From Alphaproteobacteria bacterium (lineage in GTDB: Bacteria; Pseudomonadota; Alphaproteobacteria; Rhodobacterales; Rhodobacteraceae), in contig JARFTV010000015.1 in assembly GCA_029289325.1 (NCBI GenBank), positions 11,138-71,245 of the forward strand: a DNA stretch of 60,108 nt, read 5' to 3'. Shown one piece after another: positions 1 to 9,255 of this stretch. The notes below the pieces were generated by a model that worked only from the letters and a program-made list of their open reading frames with translations, was not told the origin of the DNA and did not search any database. Every line of letters starts with the position of its first letter. Position 1 is the first letter of the stretch. The position numbers and the translations under genes were made by a program.

Positions 1-147
1 GGCAGAACTTCGGCAAGACCCTGGTCCGGCTGGACTATGCCGCGGGCCCCGCCCCGGTCACACCGGGCCGATCCGTGCGGCCTTCGCGCAGCGCCCCTCT
101 CGCCAAGCCCGCAGGCTTCCGGCAAAAGAGGGGAAATGCGAGGGACC

Positions 148-1122
148 ATGGACATCATCGAACGCGCCCGACTGATCCGCTCCGGCGACCGCCGCGCCCT
201 TGCCCGCGCCATCACGCTGGTCGAAAGCGCCCGCCCCGACCATCGGGCCGAGGCGCTGGCGCTGCTCGAGGCGCTGCGCCCCGGCCCGCAGGCGCTGCGG
301 ATCGGCCTTTCCGGCACGCCCGGTGTCGGCAAGTCGACCTTCATCGAGGCTTTCGGCCTGATGCTGACGGGGCAGGGCCTCAAGGTCGCGGTCCTTGCCG
401 TCGACCCGTCCTCGGCCCGCTCGGGCGGCTCGATCCTCGGTGACAAGACCCGGATGGAGCGTCTCTCGCGTGAGCCCCTTGCCTTCATCCGCCCCTCGCC
501 CAGCCAAAGCCAGCTGGGTGGCGTCGCCCGCCGCACCCGAGAGGCCGTGGCGCTGTGCGAAGCGGCGGGCTTCGACGTCGTCCTGATCGAAACGGTCGGC
601 GTCGGCCAGTCGGAAACCGTCGTCGCCGAACTCAGCGACCTCTTCCTCCTCCTCCTTGCCCCGGCCGGCGGGGACGAGCTTCAGGGCGTCAAGCGCGGGA
701 TCATGGAGATGGCTGATCTCATCCTGATCAACAAGGCCGACGGCGACCTGAAACCCGCCGCGATGCGGACCGTCGCGGATTATACCGGCGCGCTCCACCT
801 CTTGCGCCGCCGCCCGCAGGACCCCAAGGGCTTCCCCAAGGCCCTCCCCGTCTCGGCGCTGGAGCAATCCGGCCTCGCCCAGGCCTGGGAGGAGATGCAG
901 ACCCTCATTGCCTGGCGGAAAGAGCACGGCCACTGGGACCGCACCCGCGCCGGGCAGGCCCGGCACTGGTTCGAGGAAGAGGTCCGGCAGGGGCTGCTCG
1001 CCGCCCTGACGCGTGAGCCGCAGAGGGGCCTGATGTCCAGCCTCGGCGACCGCGTGGCGGGCGGAGAGATCGCCCCGGAGGCGGCGGCGGCCGAGATGCT
1101 GCGGCTTCTGGGCCGGGGATGA
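148..1122 (+). CDS. meaB: Methylmalonyl-CoA mutase-associated GTPase MeaB
   Basis: G3E-family P-loop GTPase that chaperones adenosylcobalamin-dependent methylmalonyl-CoA mutase, loading cofactor and protecting the enzyme in the propionyl-CoA/ethylmalonyl-CoA route. The 324-aa reading has the Walker A loop G-T-P-G-V-G-K-S-T near residues 56-64, a D-P-S-S switch region and the guanine-specificity motif N-K-A-D. I chose the ATG at 148, preceded by an AGGG; an in-frame ATG at 136 behind GAGGGG is also possible. The stop overlaps the next start by 4 bp (ATGA), implying translational coupling. The mutase itself is not in the window. Confidence 0.93.
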   Translation: MDIIERARLIRSGDRRALARAITLVESARPDHRAEALALLEALRPGPQALRIGLSGTPGVGKSTFIEAFGLMLTGQGLKVAVLAVDPSSARSGGSILGDKTRMERLSREPLAFIRPSPSQSQLGGVARRTREAVALCEAAGFDVVLIETVGVGQSETVVAELSDLFLLLLAPAGGDELQGVKRGIMEMADLILINKADGDLKPAAMRTVADYTGALHLLRRRPQDPKGFPKALPVSALEQSGLAQAWEEMQTLIAWRKEHGHWDRTRAGQARHWFEEEVRQGLLAALTREPQRGLMSSLGDRVAGGEIAPEAAAAEMLRLLGRG

Positions 1123-1910
1123 GCGACGCGTCCAGCCGTGTCTTCGACGGCAATCTGCTGCGGGCGACGCTCTGGCAGCCGTCGGAGGCGCGCACGCTTT
1201 ACGTCACCTTCCGCCAGCGCCTGCCCGCTCCGGGCCAGTTCGACGATCCCGGCCCGGTCCGGCAGGCCCTGAGCCGGGGATTTGCCCATCTCCACCTGCA
1301 ATCGCGCTGGAACGACTGGTATCTGAACACCGAGACGACGGCGCTGGAAGCGGCGCTGTCCGCGCTCCGCGCCCGGTTCGATCGCGCCTGGGCGATCGGC
1401 TATTCGATGGGCGGGTATGGCGCGCTGCGGCTGGCCCGCGCGCTGAGGCTGGACCGGGCGCTGCTGGTCTCGCCACAGGTCACGCTCGACCCCAGGGTGA
1501 TTCCCGGCGAGACCCGCTATCCCGAAGGCCCGGACTTCGACCCCGTGCTCGGCGATCTGGGCCGGGTCCCCTGTCCGGGACTGTCCGGGGTCGTCGCCTT
1601 CGACCCGTTCCGCCCGCTGGACCGCGCCCACGCCCGCCTGGCGGCCAGTCTTTTCCCCGGCCTCCGCCTCGCCCCGCTGGGCTTTGGCGGCCATCCCGCG
1701 ACCGGGGTCCTGCGTGAGGCCGGGGCCTTCCGCAGCCTGCAGGGCCTGAGCCTTGGCGGCGATCTGACCGCTGCCGCCGTCACCCGCCTGCACCGTGATC
1801 TGCGCGCCGGTTCTGCCCGCTACTGGCAGAACCGCGCCGCCGCCTGCCGCCGCGCCGGGCGCCCCGTCGCTGCCTGCACCGCCGAGGCCCGGCTGGCGGT
1901 GTTGGAGTGA
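1119..1910 (+). CDS. Alpha/beta-hydrolase-like protein of unknown substrate
   Basis: A 263-aa cytoplasmic protein with no signal peptide. It has a nucleophile-elbow motif G-Y-S-M-G (Ser96) inside a predicted beta-turn-helix, so an alpha/beta hydrolase fold is likely, but the family was not recognised. A possible catalytic His lies in the G-F-G-G-H-P stretch. It overlaps meaB by 4 bp and is probably co-transcribed. No link to MeaB function can be drawn from sequence. Confidence 0.75.
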   Translation: MSDASSRVFDGNLLRATLWQPSEARTLYVTFRQRLPAPGQFDDPGPVRQALSRGFAHLHLQSRWNDWYLNTETTALEAALSALRARFDRAWAIGYSMGGYGALRLARALRLDRALLVSPQVTLDPRVIPGETRYPEGPDFDPVLGDLGRVPCPGLSGVVAFDPFRPLDRAHARLAASLFPGLRLAPLGFGGHPATGVLREAGAFRSLQGLSLGGDLTAAAVTRLHRDLRAGSARYWQNRAAACRRAGRPVAACTAEARLAVLE

Positions 1911-2031
1911 CCCGAAGCCGCCTGTTCCCGCTTGACCTCCCCCGGCTTTCCCCTTACACGCCCCCAATCGAATTCGAGGGCTGGGGATTCCCCGCCTTCC
2001 CCCGCTTTTGACGAATCGAAGGAACACCGCA

Positions 2032-2319
2032 ATGTCGCGCGTCTGCGAACTCACCGGCAAGGGCCCGATGACGGGGAACACCGTCTCCCACGCCAACAAC
2101 AAGTCCCGCCGTCGGTTCCTCCCGAACCTCAACGAAGTGACCCTGATCTCCGACGTGCTCGGCCAGTCGTTCAAGTTCCGCGTCACCGCCGCGGCGCTGC
2201 GCTCGGTCGACCATCGTGGCGGGCTGGACGCCTATCTGGCCAAGGCCAAGGACGAAGAGCTTTCGGCCAATGCGCTGAAGATCAAGAAGGACATCGCCAA
2301 GGCGCAAGCCTCGGCCTGA
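2032..2319 (+). CDS. rpmB: 50S ribosomal protein L28
   Basis: Structural protein of the large ribosomal subunit. The 95-aa product begins [10 protein letters not shown] and contains the family blocks G-N[13 protein letters not shown] and [11 protein letters not shown]. The start at 2032 sits behind AAGGA at 2019-2023. A longer in-frame reading from 2008 lacks a good ribosome site. A strong hairpin terminator follows directly, so it is probably monocistronic. Confidence 0.97.
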   Translation: MSRVCELTGKGPMTGNTVSHANNKSRRRFLPNLNEVTLISDVLGQSFKFRVTAAALRSVDHRGGLDAYLAKAKDEELSANALKIKKDIAKAQASA

Positions 2320-2337
2320 TCCGGTTGACCTGATCGA

Positions 2338-2373
2338 AAAGGCCCCGCCTTCGTGAGGAAGGGGGGGCCTTTC
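2338..2373 (+). terminator. Intrinsic terminator after rpmB
   Basis: A 15-bp stem (AAAGGCCCCGCCTTC paired with GAAGGGGGGGCCTTT, one mismatch) with a 5-nt loop, ending in a T-rich base, 18 bp after the rpmB stop codon. Confidence 0.85.
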
Positions 2374-2492
2374 GTCTTGGCCGGGGACGGGGGGCGGATC
2401 GCCCACTCTCCCGCGGCGGTCGTCGGGGCGACCTGTACGGGCAGGGGCTGGTCGTAGGGTGGGCGATCCGCCCACCGCCCGCCGCTTGGGTC

Positions 2493-2804
2493 TCAGCCGC
2501 CGCAATAGGCCTCGGCCGTCCGGCCAAAGCTCTTGTAGCGTTCCCAGAAGGCGTCATCCGCCTTCTTCTGCGAGATCCAGGTCGCATGGGCCGCCTCGGG
2601 GTCCTTGAAGAACTTCGCCGCCCGGCGCTGATCCCCGCCCGACAGCGTCATGTTCGCCGCCTGCTGGATGCAGCCGCAGAGCTGCCGGTTTCCCTTCGAC
2701 CGGTCCGAGCCCATGCAGGCCCGCTCGATCGGACCGGCCTCGGCCAGACCGGAAAACACTGCAAAGGACGCCGCCACTGCGGCCGCAAAGATGGTGGATT
2801 TCAT
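2493..2804 (-). CDS. Small secreted cysteine-containing protein, unknown function
   Basis: A 103-aa protein with a classic signal peptide (M-K-S-T-I-F then a hydrophobic run ending around A-E-A). The mature part is short, charged and holds four cysteines (E-R-A-C, L-C-G-C, Y-C-G-G), suggesting disulfides in the periplasm. The start at 2804 gives the signal peptide and has GAGGC upstream; a longer in-frame reading to 2891 adds an implausible extension. It stands alone and converges on rpmB. Resembles uncharacterised secreted proteins of Rhodobacterales. Confidence 0.8.
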   Translation of the reverse strand: MKSTIFAAAVAASFAVFSGLAEAGPIERACMGSDRSKGNRQLCGCIQQAANMTLSGGDQRRAAKFFKDPEAAHATWISQKKADDAFWERYKSFGRTAEAYCGG

Positions 2805-2990
2805 TCGCTCTGCCTCGCTTGCCGGCCCGGAAGACTGCTGGCTACAGCCCTCTTGCCGATCGTTTTCTGCCGTCAATGATGCCGTCACCAAGCGAATTTT
2901 TCAAGTCGCACAGAGGTTTGGCGATTTCTGGCCGATTCCCGCAAGACCTCGCCCCCCCATTGTCCGCGCTCCACAATATCCTGTGGCCAC

Positions 2991-3392
2991 TCATTCGATC
3001 GGCTCGATTCCCTCGCGCCGTGTGCGTGCGGCAAAGGCCCGCAGGTCCGCCAGCCGCGCGGCTGGCGTCGGTGCCCATCCCGTCACCTCGCCCAGAACCC
3101 GCAGCGCGCCCTTCGTCCGGTAGGAGCGCGTCGGATTGCCGGGAAACTTCCTGTCCGTCACGTTCGGATCGTCCTCTACCTCCGCCTCCGGCTCCACCAC
3201 ATAGACCCGCGCCCCGCCGGCCTCGGCCGCCAGTTCCGCCGCCAGCACCGCGATCTCCAGCCGCGCCGTCATGTAGACCCAGCCCGCCGGCCGCCCCGCG
3301 CCGTAATTCGCCGCATGGCCCGGCACGATCCGGTCCCCCTCGCGCAGCGCCACCTTCGTTCCGTGGAAATAATGGGCTGGTCCACCGATCAT
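2991..3392 (-). CDS. arr: NAD+--rifampin ADP-ribosyltransferase (Arr family)
   Basis: Arr enzymes inactivate rifamycins by ADP-ribosylation using NAD+. The 133-aa product matches the family's length and blocks: Y-F-H-G-T-K near residues 8-13, N-Y-G-A-G-R-P near 29-35, V-Y-M-T-A near 39-43, V-E-P...E-D-D-P-N near 66-77, and K-F-P-G-N-P-T-R-S-Y near 82-91. Start at 3392 is preceded by AGGAG. It is transcribed divergently from lepA with 168 bp between starts. Chromosomal Arr homologues are common in environmental bacteria and may have a native substrate other than rifampin. Confidence 0.9.
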   Translation of the reverse strand: MIGGPAHYFHGTKVALREGDRIVPGHAANYGAGRPAGWVYMTARLEIAVLAAELAAEAGGARVYVVEPEAEVEDDPNVTDRKFPGNPTRSYRTKGALRVLGEVTGWAPTPAARLADLRAFAARTRREGIEPIE

Positions 3393-3560
3393 CGCCCGTC
3401 TCCTCTCCGTCCGCTCAAGGCCCGCCAGACTGCCGCAAACCGCTTGCGCCGCCCAGACTTGAACGAAATTCATTCCTCGCCACATCAGTGCAAATGCCCG
3501 CCGCTTTTCCCTTGCGGATAAGCCCTTTCCGGCCCCCCCGCCGTCAGCTATATGCGGCCC

Positions 3561-5360
3561 ATGACCGAGCTCGACCGCATCCGCAATTTCTCCATCGTGG
3601 CGCATATCGACCACGGCAAATCCACCTTGGCTGACCGGCTGATCCAGATGACGGGCACGGTCGCCCAGCGGGACATGAAGGCCCAGATCCTCGATTCCAT
3701 GGATATCGAGCGGGAGCGGGGCATCACCATCAAGGCCAACACGGTGCGGATCGAATATCCGGCCAAGGACGGTCAGACCTACATCCTGAACCTCATCGAC
3801 ACCCCCGGCCACGTCGACTTTGCCTATGAGGTCTCCCGGTCCATGCGCGCGGTCGAAGGCTCGCTCCTCGTCGTCGACGCCTCCCAGGGGGTCGAGGCGC
3901 AGACCCTGGCCAACGTCTACCAGGCTCTGGACGCGGGCCACGATATCGTCCCGGTCCTGAACAAGATCGACCTGCCCGCGGCCGAGCCCGACCGGGTCAA
4001 GCAGAACATCGAGGATGTGATCGGCCTCGACGCCTCCGACGCGATCCCGATCTCCGCCAAGACCGGCCTCGGCATCCCCGATGTGCTGGAGGCCATCGTC
4101 CACCGCCTGCCGCCCCCCAAGGGCGACCGCAACGCGCCGCTGAAAGCGATGCTCGTGGACAGCTGGTATGATGCCTACCTCGGTGTCGTCGTGATGATCC
4201 GCGTCGTCGACGGCGTGGTGAAGAAGGGCGACCGCATCAAGATGATGCAGACCGGCGCGATCTACGGCATCGACAAGCTCGCTGTCCTGAAACCCCAGAT
4301 GGTCGACATCCTCGAGCTTGGGCCGGGTGAGATCGGCGTTTTCACCGCCTCGATCAAGCAGGTCCGCGACACCCGCGTCGGCGACACGATCACCCACGAA
4401 CGCAAACCCTGCGACGCGCCGCTGCCCGGCTTCAAACCCTCGGTCCCCGTCGTGTTCTGCGGCCTCTTCCCCGTCGACGCCAACGACTTCGAGGCGCTGC
4501 GCGACGCCATCGAGAAACTCGCCCTCAACGACGCGAGCTTCACCTACGAGATGGAGACCTCGGCCGCGCTCGGCTTCGGCTTCCGCATGGGCTTCCTTGG
4601 CCTTCTGCACCTCGAAGTTGTCCGTGACCGGCTGGAACGCGAATATGACCTCGACCTGATCACCACCGCGCCCTCGGTGGTCTTCAAGCTCCACATGAAG
4701 GACGGCGAGGTCCGCGACCTCCACAACCCCGCCGACATGCCCGACCTGACCTATGTCGACCATATCGAAGAGCCGCGGATCAAGGCGACGATCATGGTCC
4801 CCGACGACTATCTCGGCGACATCCTGAAGCTCTGCCAGGACCGCCGCGGCATCCAGTTGAACCTCACCTATGCCGGCAACCGCGCGATGGTCGAATACGA
4901 CCTGCCGCTGGCCGAAGTGGTGTTCGACTTCTACGACCGCCTGAAATCCGTCACCAAGGGCTATGCCAGCTTCGACTACCAGATTTCCGAGTACCGCGAG
5001 GACAACCTGGTGAAGATGTCGATCCTGGTGAACGACGAACCCGTCGACGCGCTGTCGATGATGGTCCACCGCGACCGCGCCGAGGCCCGCGGCCGGTCGA
5101 TGGTGGAAAAGCTCAAGGACCTGATCCCCCGTCACATGTTCAAGATCCCGGTCCAGGCGGCCATCGGCGGCCGCGTGATCGCCCGCGAGACGATCTCGGC
5201 CATGCGCAAGGACGTGACCGCCAAGTGCTACGGCGGCGACGCGACCCGGAAGAAGAAGCTCTTGGAGAAGCAGAAGGCCGGCAAGAAGAAGATGCGCCAG
5301 TTCGGCAAGGTGGAGATCCCGCAGGAGGCGTTCATCTCCGCGTTGAAGATGGATGGGTGA
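3561..5360 (+). CDS. lepA: Elongation factor 4 (LepA), ribosome back-translocase
   Basis: Translational GTPase that acts on stalled or mis-translocated ribosomes. The 599-aa product equals the E. coli length. G-domain motifs are A-H-I-D-H-G-K-S-T at the N terminus, D-T-P-G-H-V-D-F (G3) and N-K-I-D-L-P (G4). The LepA-specific C-terminal domain, rich in lysine near the end ([17 protein letters not shown]), is intact. The start used is the second ATG (3561); one three codons upstream at 3552 would give 602 aa. Confidence 0.97.
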   Translation: MTELDRIRNFSIVAHIDHGKSTLADRLIQMTGTVAQRDMKAQILDSMDIERERGITIKANTVRIEYPAKDGQTYILNLIDTPGHVDFAYEVSRSMRAVEGSLLVVDASQGVEAQTLANVYQALDAGHDIVPVLNKIDLPAAEPDRVKQNIEDVIGLDASDAIPISAKTGLGIPDVLEAIVHRLPPPKGDRNAPLKAMLVDSWYDAYLGVVVMIRVVDGVVKKGDRIKMMQTGAIYGIDKLAVLKPQMVDILELGPGEIGVFTASIKQVRDTRVGDTITHERKPCDAPLPGFKPSVPVVFCGLFPVDANDFEALRDAIEKLALNDASFTYEMETSAALGFGFRMGFLGLLHLEVVRDRLEREYDLDLITTAPSVVFKLHMKDGEVRDLHNPADMPDLTYVDHIEEPRIKATIMVPDDYLGDILKLCQDRRGIQLNLTYAGNRAMVEYDLPLAEVVFDFYDRLKSVTKGYASFDYQISEYREDNLVKMSILVNDEPVDALSMMVHRDRAEARGRSMVEKLKDLIPRHMFKIPVQAAIGGRVIARETISAMRKDVTAKCYGGDATRKKKLLEKQKAGKKKMRQFGKVEIPQEAFISALKMDG

Positions 5361-5386
5361 GGCGCGGCCCCGGCCTTAGCAGGGGA

Positions 5387-5411
5387 GAAAACGCTCCAGT
5401 GGAGCGTTTTC
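5387..5411. repeat. Perfect 11-bp palindrome after lepA
   Basis: GAAAACGCTCC and GGAGCGTTTTC separated by AGT, 26 bp after the lepA stop. It may act as a terminator hairpin although no T tract follows, or be a dispersed intergenic repeat. The next bases to about 5500 hold no gene. Confidence 0.6.
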
Positions 5412-5520
5412 AGCGCCGAACGCCCGCGAACGCTTTCGCAGGCGGGCTCTGGAGGAGGGTGGCCCCCAGGACATTCCCTGTCGGTGAGCCGAGTTGGCTG
5501 CCTCGTTACGCACATTTGCG

Positions 5521-5661
5521 TCAGAACAACCCGTCACCCCCGTCTTCCCGCTCTTTCGCCTCATCTACCGCCACGGCGGCTCCGGCTCCCAGCAGCGGCC
5601 CACAGGACGCCAGCATCAGCAGCGCCAGAAGCGCCGCCAGTCCTTTCGCTCCAATGCTCAT
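5521..5661 (-). CDS. Very small lipoprotein
   Basis: A 46-aa reading frame from ATG 5661 behind AAAGGAGAG. The product is a lipoprotein precursor: short basic start M-S-I-G-A-K-G, hydrophobic run, then lipobox L-A-S-C at about residue 20, followed by a short Gly/Ala stretch and an acidic tail. Signal peptidase II processing is expected. Function unknown. It lies 20 bp downstream of the entericidin-like gene on the same strand and is probably in one operon with it. Confidence 0.7.
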   Translation of the reverse strand: MSIGAKGLAALLALLMLASCGPLLGAGAAVAVDEAKEREDGGDGLF

Positions 5662-5681
5662 CGCGCTCTCCTTTCACCCGC

Positions 5682-5816
5682 TCACAGTCCCGCCTGCGCC
5701 TCATTCGCCTCCTGGCTGATCGCCTCTCCTGCATTTTCCAGGTCCTGTCCCGCGCCCTTGATGGTCTCGCAGGCGGTCACGCCCAGCAGGGCGAAAAGAA
5801 CAAGCAGTCGGTGCAT
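5682..5816 (-). CDS. Entericidin A/B family lipoprotein
   Basis: A 44-aa lipoprotein with lipobox V-T-A-C and the entericidin signature C-E-T-I-K-G-A-G-x-D-L-E-N-A-G-E-A-I directly after the lipid-anchored Cys. Entericidins are small envelope lipoproteins, studied in E. coli as a stationary-phase toxin/antidote pair. Only one clear member is present here, though the adjacent 46-aa lipoprotein might be its partner. RBS GGAGA lies upstream of 5816. Confidence 0.85.
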   Translation of the reverse strand: MHRLLVLFALLGVTACETIKGAGQDLENAGEAISQEANEAQAGL

Positions 5817-5898
5817 GGGTCATCTCCTAACAGGACGTGACCCCCTAAACCGTCCGCCGCCCAGCATGTTCCCGCAGGGTGGGGTTCCACCCTGACGC

Positions 5899-6396
5899 TC
5901 ACCGGACCAAGGGCCGCAGGGTCTCCGGCTCCGGCGGACCGTCCTCGGCATAGCGCCGTTGCAGCACCTCCTGCGCGCGCGCAAGGGCCGGGACCACTGG
6001 CGTCTCGCCGATCCCCTCGACCTCCCGGTCCAGATCGCCGAACCCCGGCTTCGGCCCCTCATAGGCCCCTCGGTTGCGGTAATGGTCGATCGTCTCCGCC
6101 CCCCGGATCACCCCCGCCAGCCGCGCGTGCATGTAGCTGCGCAAGACGTCGTTGATCCGCGGCCCATAGTCCGGCCCCATCGAGCGGAAGAACTTCAGCA
6201 CATCCGTCTCGAGCCGCAGCGTCACCTTCGCCCTTCCACTGCCGGGCCGCCGCTGCGCGATCTCGTGCCACTCCTCGGGGATGCGGCCCGTCATCTCGAT
6301 GGAGTTGTGCAGGTCCCATTCCAGGCGCCGCATCACATCCATCATGTAGCTCATCTGCGCCCGCTGCCGGGGCGTCTGCTTCTTCAGGTCAGGCAT
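5899..6396 (-). CDS. BrnA-like antitoxin family protein (orphan)
   Basis: A 165-aa protein whose centre (K-V-T-L-R-L-E-T-D-V-L-K-F-F-R-S-M-G and Y-G-P-R-I-N-D-V-L-R-S-Y) matches the BrnA antitoxin DNA-binding pattern: a beta strand followed by two helices of ribbon-helix-helix type. Classical BrnA is about 90-100 aa and encoded after a BrnT RNase. Here no BrnT-like gene is adjacent and the protein carries extra N- and C-terminal segments. A role as a stand-alone DNA-binding regulator is inferred. Start chosen at 6396 (M-P-D-L-K-K) after GGAGAC. Confidence 0.7.
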   Translation of the reverse strand: MPDLKKQTPRQRAQMSYMMDVMRRLEWDLHNSIEMTGRIPEEWHEIAQRRPGSGRAKVTLRLETDVLKFFRSMGPDYGPRINDVLRSYMHARLAGVIRGAETIDHYRNRGAYEGPKPGFGDLDREVEGIGETPVVPALARAQEVLQRRYAEDGPPEPETLRPLVR

Positions 6397-6540
6397 GGTC
6401 CGTCTCCTTCCGCGGCCAGCAAACCATGCAAGGGTTAACGTCTTCCAAGGCCACCGCGCCGCCCGACGGAAAGCCGACGGATGCCCGACAGGTGCCAGAC
6501 GCTTAACCACCTGTTAACCACCCTCTGCCACGTTGGCGGC

Positions 6541-6834
6541 ATGAAAGCCCTGATCCCCCTCCTGTTTCTCGCCGCCTGCGGCGCATCACCGGCCCCGGAA
6601 TTCATGAACGCCACCCGTACCGACATCACCTTAAACGGCCGCAGTTACACGATTTTCCAGAAAGGGGAGCGGGTGGAGGTCATTCGCCTTGGTTACGCCC
6701 ATCGCGGTGAGCATCAGGAAATCCGCGCCACGATGATCGAACTGATTCCCCGCGTCACGGGCTGCCGCCTCCGCGAAAGCACGTTGCAGGGCGACAGCGG
6801 GGAAATGCGCGGGTCGCTGGACTGTCCGGCTTGA
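6541..6834 (+). CDS. Small lipoprotein, unknown function
   Basis: A 97-aa lipoprotein precursor: [13 protein letters not shown] gives a textbook lipobox with Cys13. The mature domain of about 85 residues is predicted to be mostly beta and holds two further cysteines (G-C-R-L, L-D-C-P) likely to form a disulfide. An in-frame upstream ATG at 6481 would bury the lipobox, so 6541 is preferred. It lies divergent to the BrnA-like gene and 52 bp before purC. Confidence 0.75.
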   Translation: MKALIPLLFLAACGASPAPEFMNATRTDITLNGRSYTIFQKGERVEVIRLGYAHRGEHQEIRATMIELIPRVTGCRLRESTLQGDSGEMRGSLDCPA

Positions 6835-6886
6835 CTCGGGCCGCCGGAACGCCAAGAAGCGAGGCCACCGAAAGGGGGGCCAGCCC

Positions 6887-7852
6887 ATGCCGAAGATCGA
6901 CCTTTCCCGCACCCTGCCGCACGCGCGCATCGATGAGCTTCCGAACCCCTATTTCGGCAAGGTGCGCGACTGCTACGACCTGCCCGACGGCTCGCGGCTG
7001 CTGATTTCTTCCGACCGGATTTCCGCGTTTGATCAGATACTTGCGGTGATCCCCTGCAAGGGGCAGGTCCTGACCCAGCTGGCGCGCTACTGGTTCGACC
7101 ACACCGCCGACATCGCCGCGAACCATGTTCTCGGCTATCCCGATCCGAACGTCGTTCATTGCAAGCGCGTCTCCATCCTGCCGGTGGAAATCGTGGTGCG
7201 CGGCTACCTCGCCGGGACGACCTCGACCTCGATCCTGACCCAGTATTCCAAGGGCTTGCGCCAGATGTACGGCCATACCCTGCCCGACGGCCTCCGCCCC
7301 AACCAGGCCCTGCCGCAGCCCATCATCACCCCCACCTCCAAGGCCTTCGACGGCGGCCATGACGAGCCTCTGACGGCCGAGGAAATCGTGGCAACCGGCC
7401 TGTTAACGCAACGGCAATGGGATGAGGTTAGTGAAAAGGCCCTCGCTCTTTTCGCCAGGGGGCAGGAAATGGCGGCACAGCGTGGGTTGATCCTGGTCGA
7501 TACCAAATACGAATTCGGGACGGATGCCGAAGGCAACATCCTGCTGGCCGATGAGATCCACACGCCGGATTCCAGCCGCTACTGGATCGCCGACGGTTAC
7601 GAACAGGCGTTCCAGACCGGGGGCCGCCCGCCCAGCTTTGACAAGGACGTCATCCGGTCCTGGGTCGTGGCGCGCTGCGATCCTTACAAGGACCCGGTGC
7701 CGGAAATCCCGGCGGAAATGATCGAGAAGACCGCCCACGTCTATATCGACGCCTTCGAGCGGATCACCGGCCAGCCGTTCGAACCCGACACCTCCGGCGC
7801 GACGCCTCTGGACCGCATCTGCGCCAACCTGACGCCGTTCTTCACGACCTGA
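6887..7852 (+). CDS. purC: Phosphoribosylaminoimidazole-succinocarboxamide synthase
   Basis: SAICAR synthetase joins aspartate to CAIR with ATP in purine synthesis. The 321-aa product belongs to the longer PurC subgroup; E. coli PurC is about 237 aa. Signature elements: G-K-V-R-D-C-Y near the start, [28 protein letters not shown] and [21 protein letters not shown] lies before the ATG. It precedes the kinase-Dtd fusion gene by 41 bp. Confidence 0.96.
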   Translation: MPKIDLSRTLPHARIDELPNPYFGKVRDCYDLPDGSRLLISSDRISAFDQILAVIPCKGQVLTQLARYWFDHTADIAANHVLGYPDPNVVHCKRVSILPVEIVVRGYLAGTTSTSILTQYSKGLRQMYGHTLPDGLRPNQALPQPIITPTSKAFDGGHDEPLTAEEIVATGLLTQRQWDEVSEKALALFARGQEMAAQRGLILVDTKYEFGTDAEGNILLADEIHTPDSSRYWIADGYEQAFQTGGRPPSFDKDVIRSWVVARCDPYKDPVPEIPAEMIEKTAHVYIDAFERITGQPFEPDTSGATPLDRICANLTPFFTT

Positions 7853-7893
7853 TCTGTTTGCGCTAACAGTGCGCTGAAACAAGGGGGAAGACG

Positions 7894-9255
7894 ATGATTC
7901 TCAGCTGTGGCGAAGCGCTGATCGACATGCTGCCCAGGACCTCGACCGAGGGCGAGGCCTGCTTTGCCCCCTATGCTGGGGGCGCCGTTTTCAACACGGC
8001 CATCGCGCTGGGGCGCCTTGGGGCACCCTCGGCGTTTTTCTCGGGCGTTTCCAATGACATGCTGGGTGAAATCCTGGCGGATACTCTGACCGCGTCGAAG
8101 GTCGATACCCGCTTTCTCGCCCGGTCCGACCGGCCCACGACGGTCGCCTTCGTCAAGCTGGTCAATGGCCAGGCAACCTATGCCTTCTATGACGAGGCGA
8201 CGGCGGGCCGGATGCTGTCCACGGCCGATCTTCCCGCGTTACTCCCTGAAATCTCGACGCTTTTCCTGGGTGGGATCAGCCTGGTGAACGACCCCGCCGC
8301 CAGCACCTATGAGGCGCTGCAGGCCCGCGAATGCGCCACCCGCGTTACCATGGTCGACCCCAACATCCGCCCCGGCTTCATCGCCGGGAAAGAGGCAGAG
8401 TACCGCGCACGGATCGAGCGGATGCTGGCCCGGGCAGATATCGTGAAACTCTCGGATGAGGATCTGCACTGGCTGGAAGGGCAGGGCGACCTGACGGCGC
8501 TGGCGCGGGGGATCCTGGCGCGGGGGCCGAAGGTCGTGTTCATCACCGAAGGCGCGCAAGGGGCGCGGGCGGTGACGGCGGGTCAGGATATTTTCGTGGC
8601 CGCGCAGAAGGTTACGGTCGTCGATACGGTCGGCGCGGGCGATACGTTCAACGCCGGGGTCCTTGCGGCGCTGCATCAGGCGGGGGCGCTGAGCAAGTCC
8701 GGCGTCGCGCGCCTTGGCGATGCGACCCTGACCGCTGCGCTTGACCTTGGCACCCGTGCGGCGGCGGTGACCGTCAGCCGCGCCGGGGCCAACCCGCCCT
8801 GGGCGGATGATGTGAGAGCGGTCCTTCAGCGCGTCACCAGCGCCGCGGTCCATGTCGATGGCGCGCTGGTGGGTGAGACGGGACGGGGCTTCCTGATCCT
8901 CGTCTGCGCCATGGCCGGGGACAGCGAGGCGCAGGCGGAGAAGCTCGCGGCCAAGGTCGCCAAACTGCGGGTCTTCAAGGACGATCAGGGCAAGATGAAC
9001 CTGTCGATCCGCGACATCGGCGGCAGCGCGCTTGCGGTCAGCCAATTCACGCTTGCGGCCGACCTGCGCGGCAATCGCCCCGGATTTTCCACCGCCGCTC
9101 CGCCGGCCGAGGGGGAGCGGCTGTACCTTCACTTTGCACAAGCCCTTGAAAAGGAAGGCGTCCCGGTCTCGACCGGCCGGTTTGGCGCCGACATGGCGGT
9201 CAGTCTGGTGAACGACGGGCCGGTGACCATCTGGATGGACACCGACGCGCCCTAG
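7894..9255 (+). CDS. Fusion: PfkB-family sugar kinase + D-aminoacyl-tRNA deacylase
   Basis: One 453-aa frame holds two complete enzymes. Residues 1-306 are a PfkB/ribokinase-type carbohydrate (fructokinase-like) kinase, with G-G-A-V-F-N-T-A near 29-36 and the catalytic anion-hole motif [12 protein letters not shown] in the last third. Residues 307-453 (147 aa, the normal length of free Dtd) are D-aminoacyl-tRNA deacylase, which removes D-amino acids from mischarged t[12 protein letters not shown] start, S-Q-F-T-L motif, and the G-P-V-T-I motif near the end. A GTG at 8812 sits exactly where free Dtd would begin and could give an independent Dtd. Both other frames meet TGA near this junction, so a past indel or stop loss is possible. 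Confidence 0.9.
   Translation: MILSCGEALIDMLPRTSTEGEACFAPYAGGAVFNTAIALGRLGAPSAFFSGVSNDMLGEILADTLTASKVDTRFLARSDRPTTVAFVKLVNGQATYAFYDEATAGRMLSTADLPALLPEISTLFLGGISLVNDPAASTYEALQARECATRVTMVDPNIRPGFIAGKEAEYRARIERMLARADIVKLSDEDLHWLEGQGDLTALARGILARGPKVVFITEGAQGARAVTAGQDIFVAAQKVTVVDTVGAGDTFNAGVLAALHQAGALSKSGVARLGDATLTAALDLGTRAAAVTVSRAGANPPWADDVRAVLQRVTSAAVHVDGALVGETGRGFLILVCAMAGDSEAQAEKLAAKVAKLRVFKDDQGKMNLSIRDIGGSALAVSQFTLAADLRGNRPGFSTAAPPAEGERLYLHFAQALEKEGVPVSTGRFGADMAVSLVNDGPVTIWMDTDAP

Noticed and set aside
1-60. Possible C-terminal end of an upstream gene (plus frame 3 reads N-F-G-K-T-L-V-R-L-D)
   Set aside because: Resembles the end of a zinc-type oxidoreductase, but no stop follows in that frame for over 400 bp, so no gene end can be placed.
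2991-5135. 714-codon minus-strand open frame across lepA
   Set aside because: Only its last 133 codons (arr) are real; the rest is the GC-rich antisense shadow of lepA.
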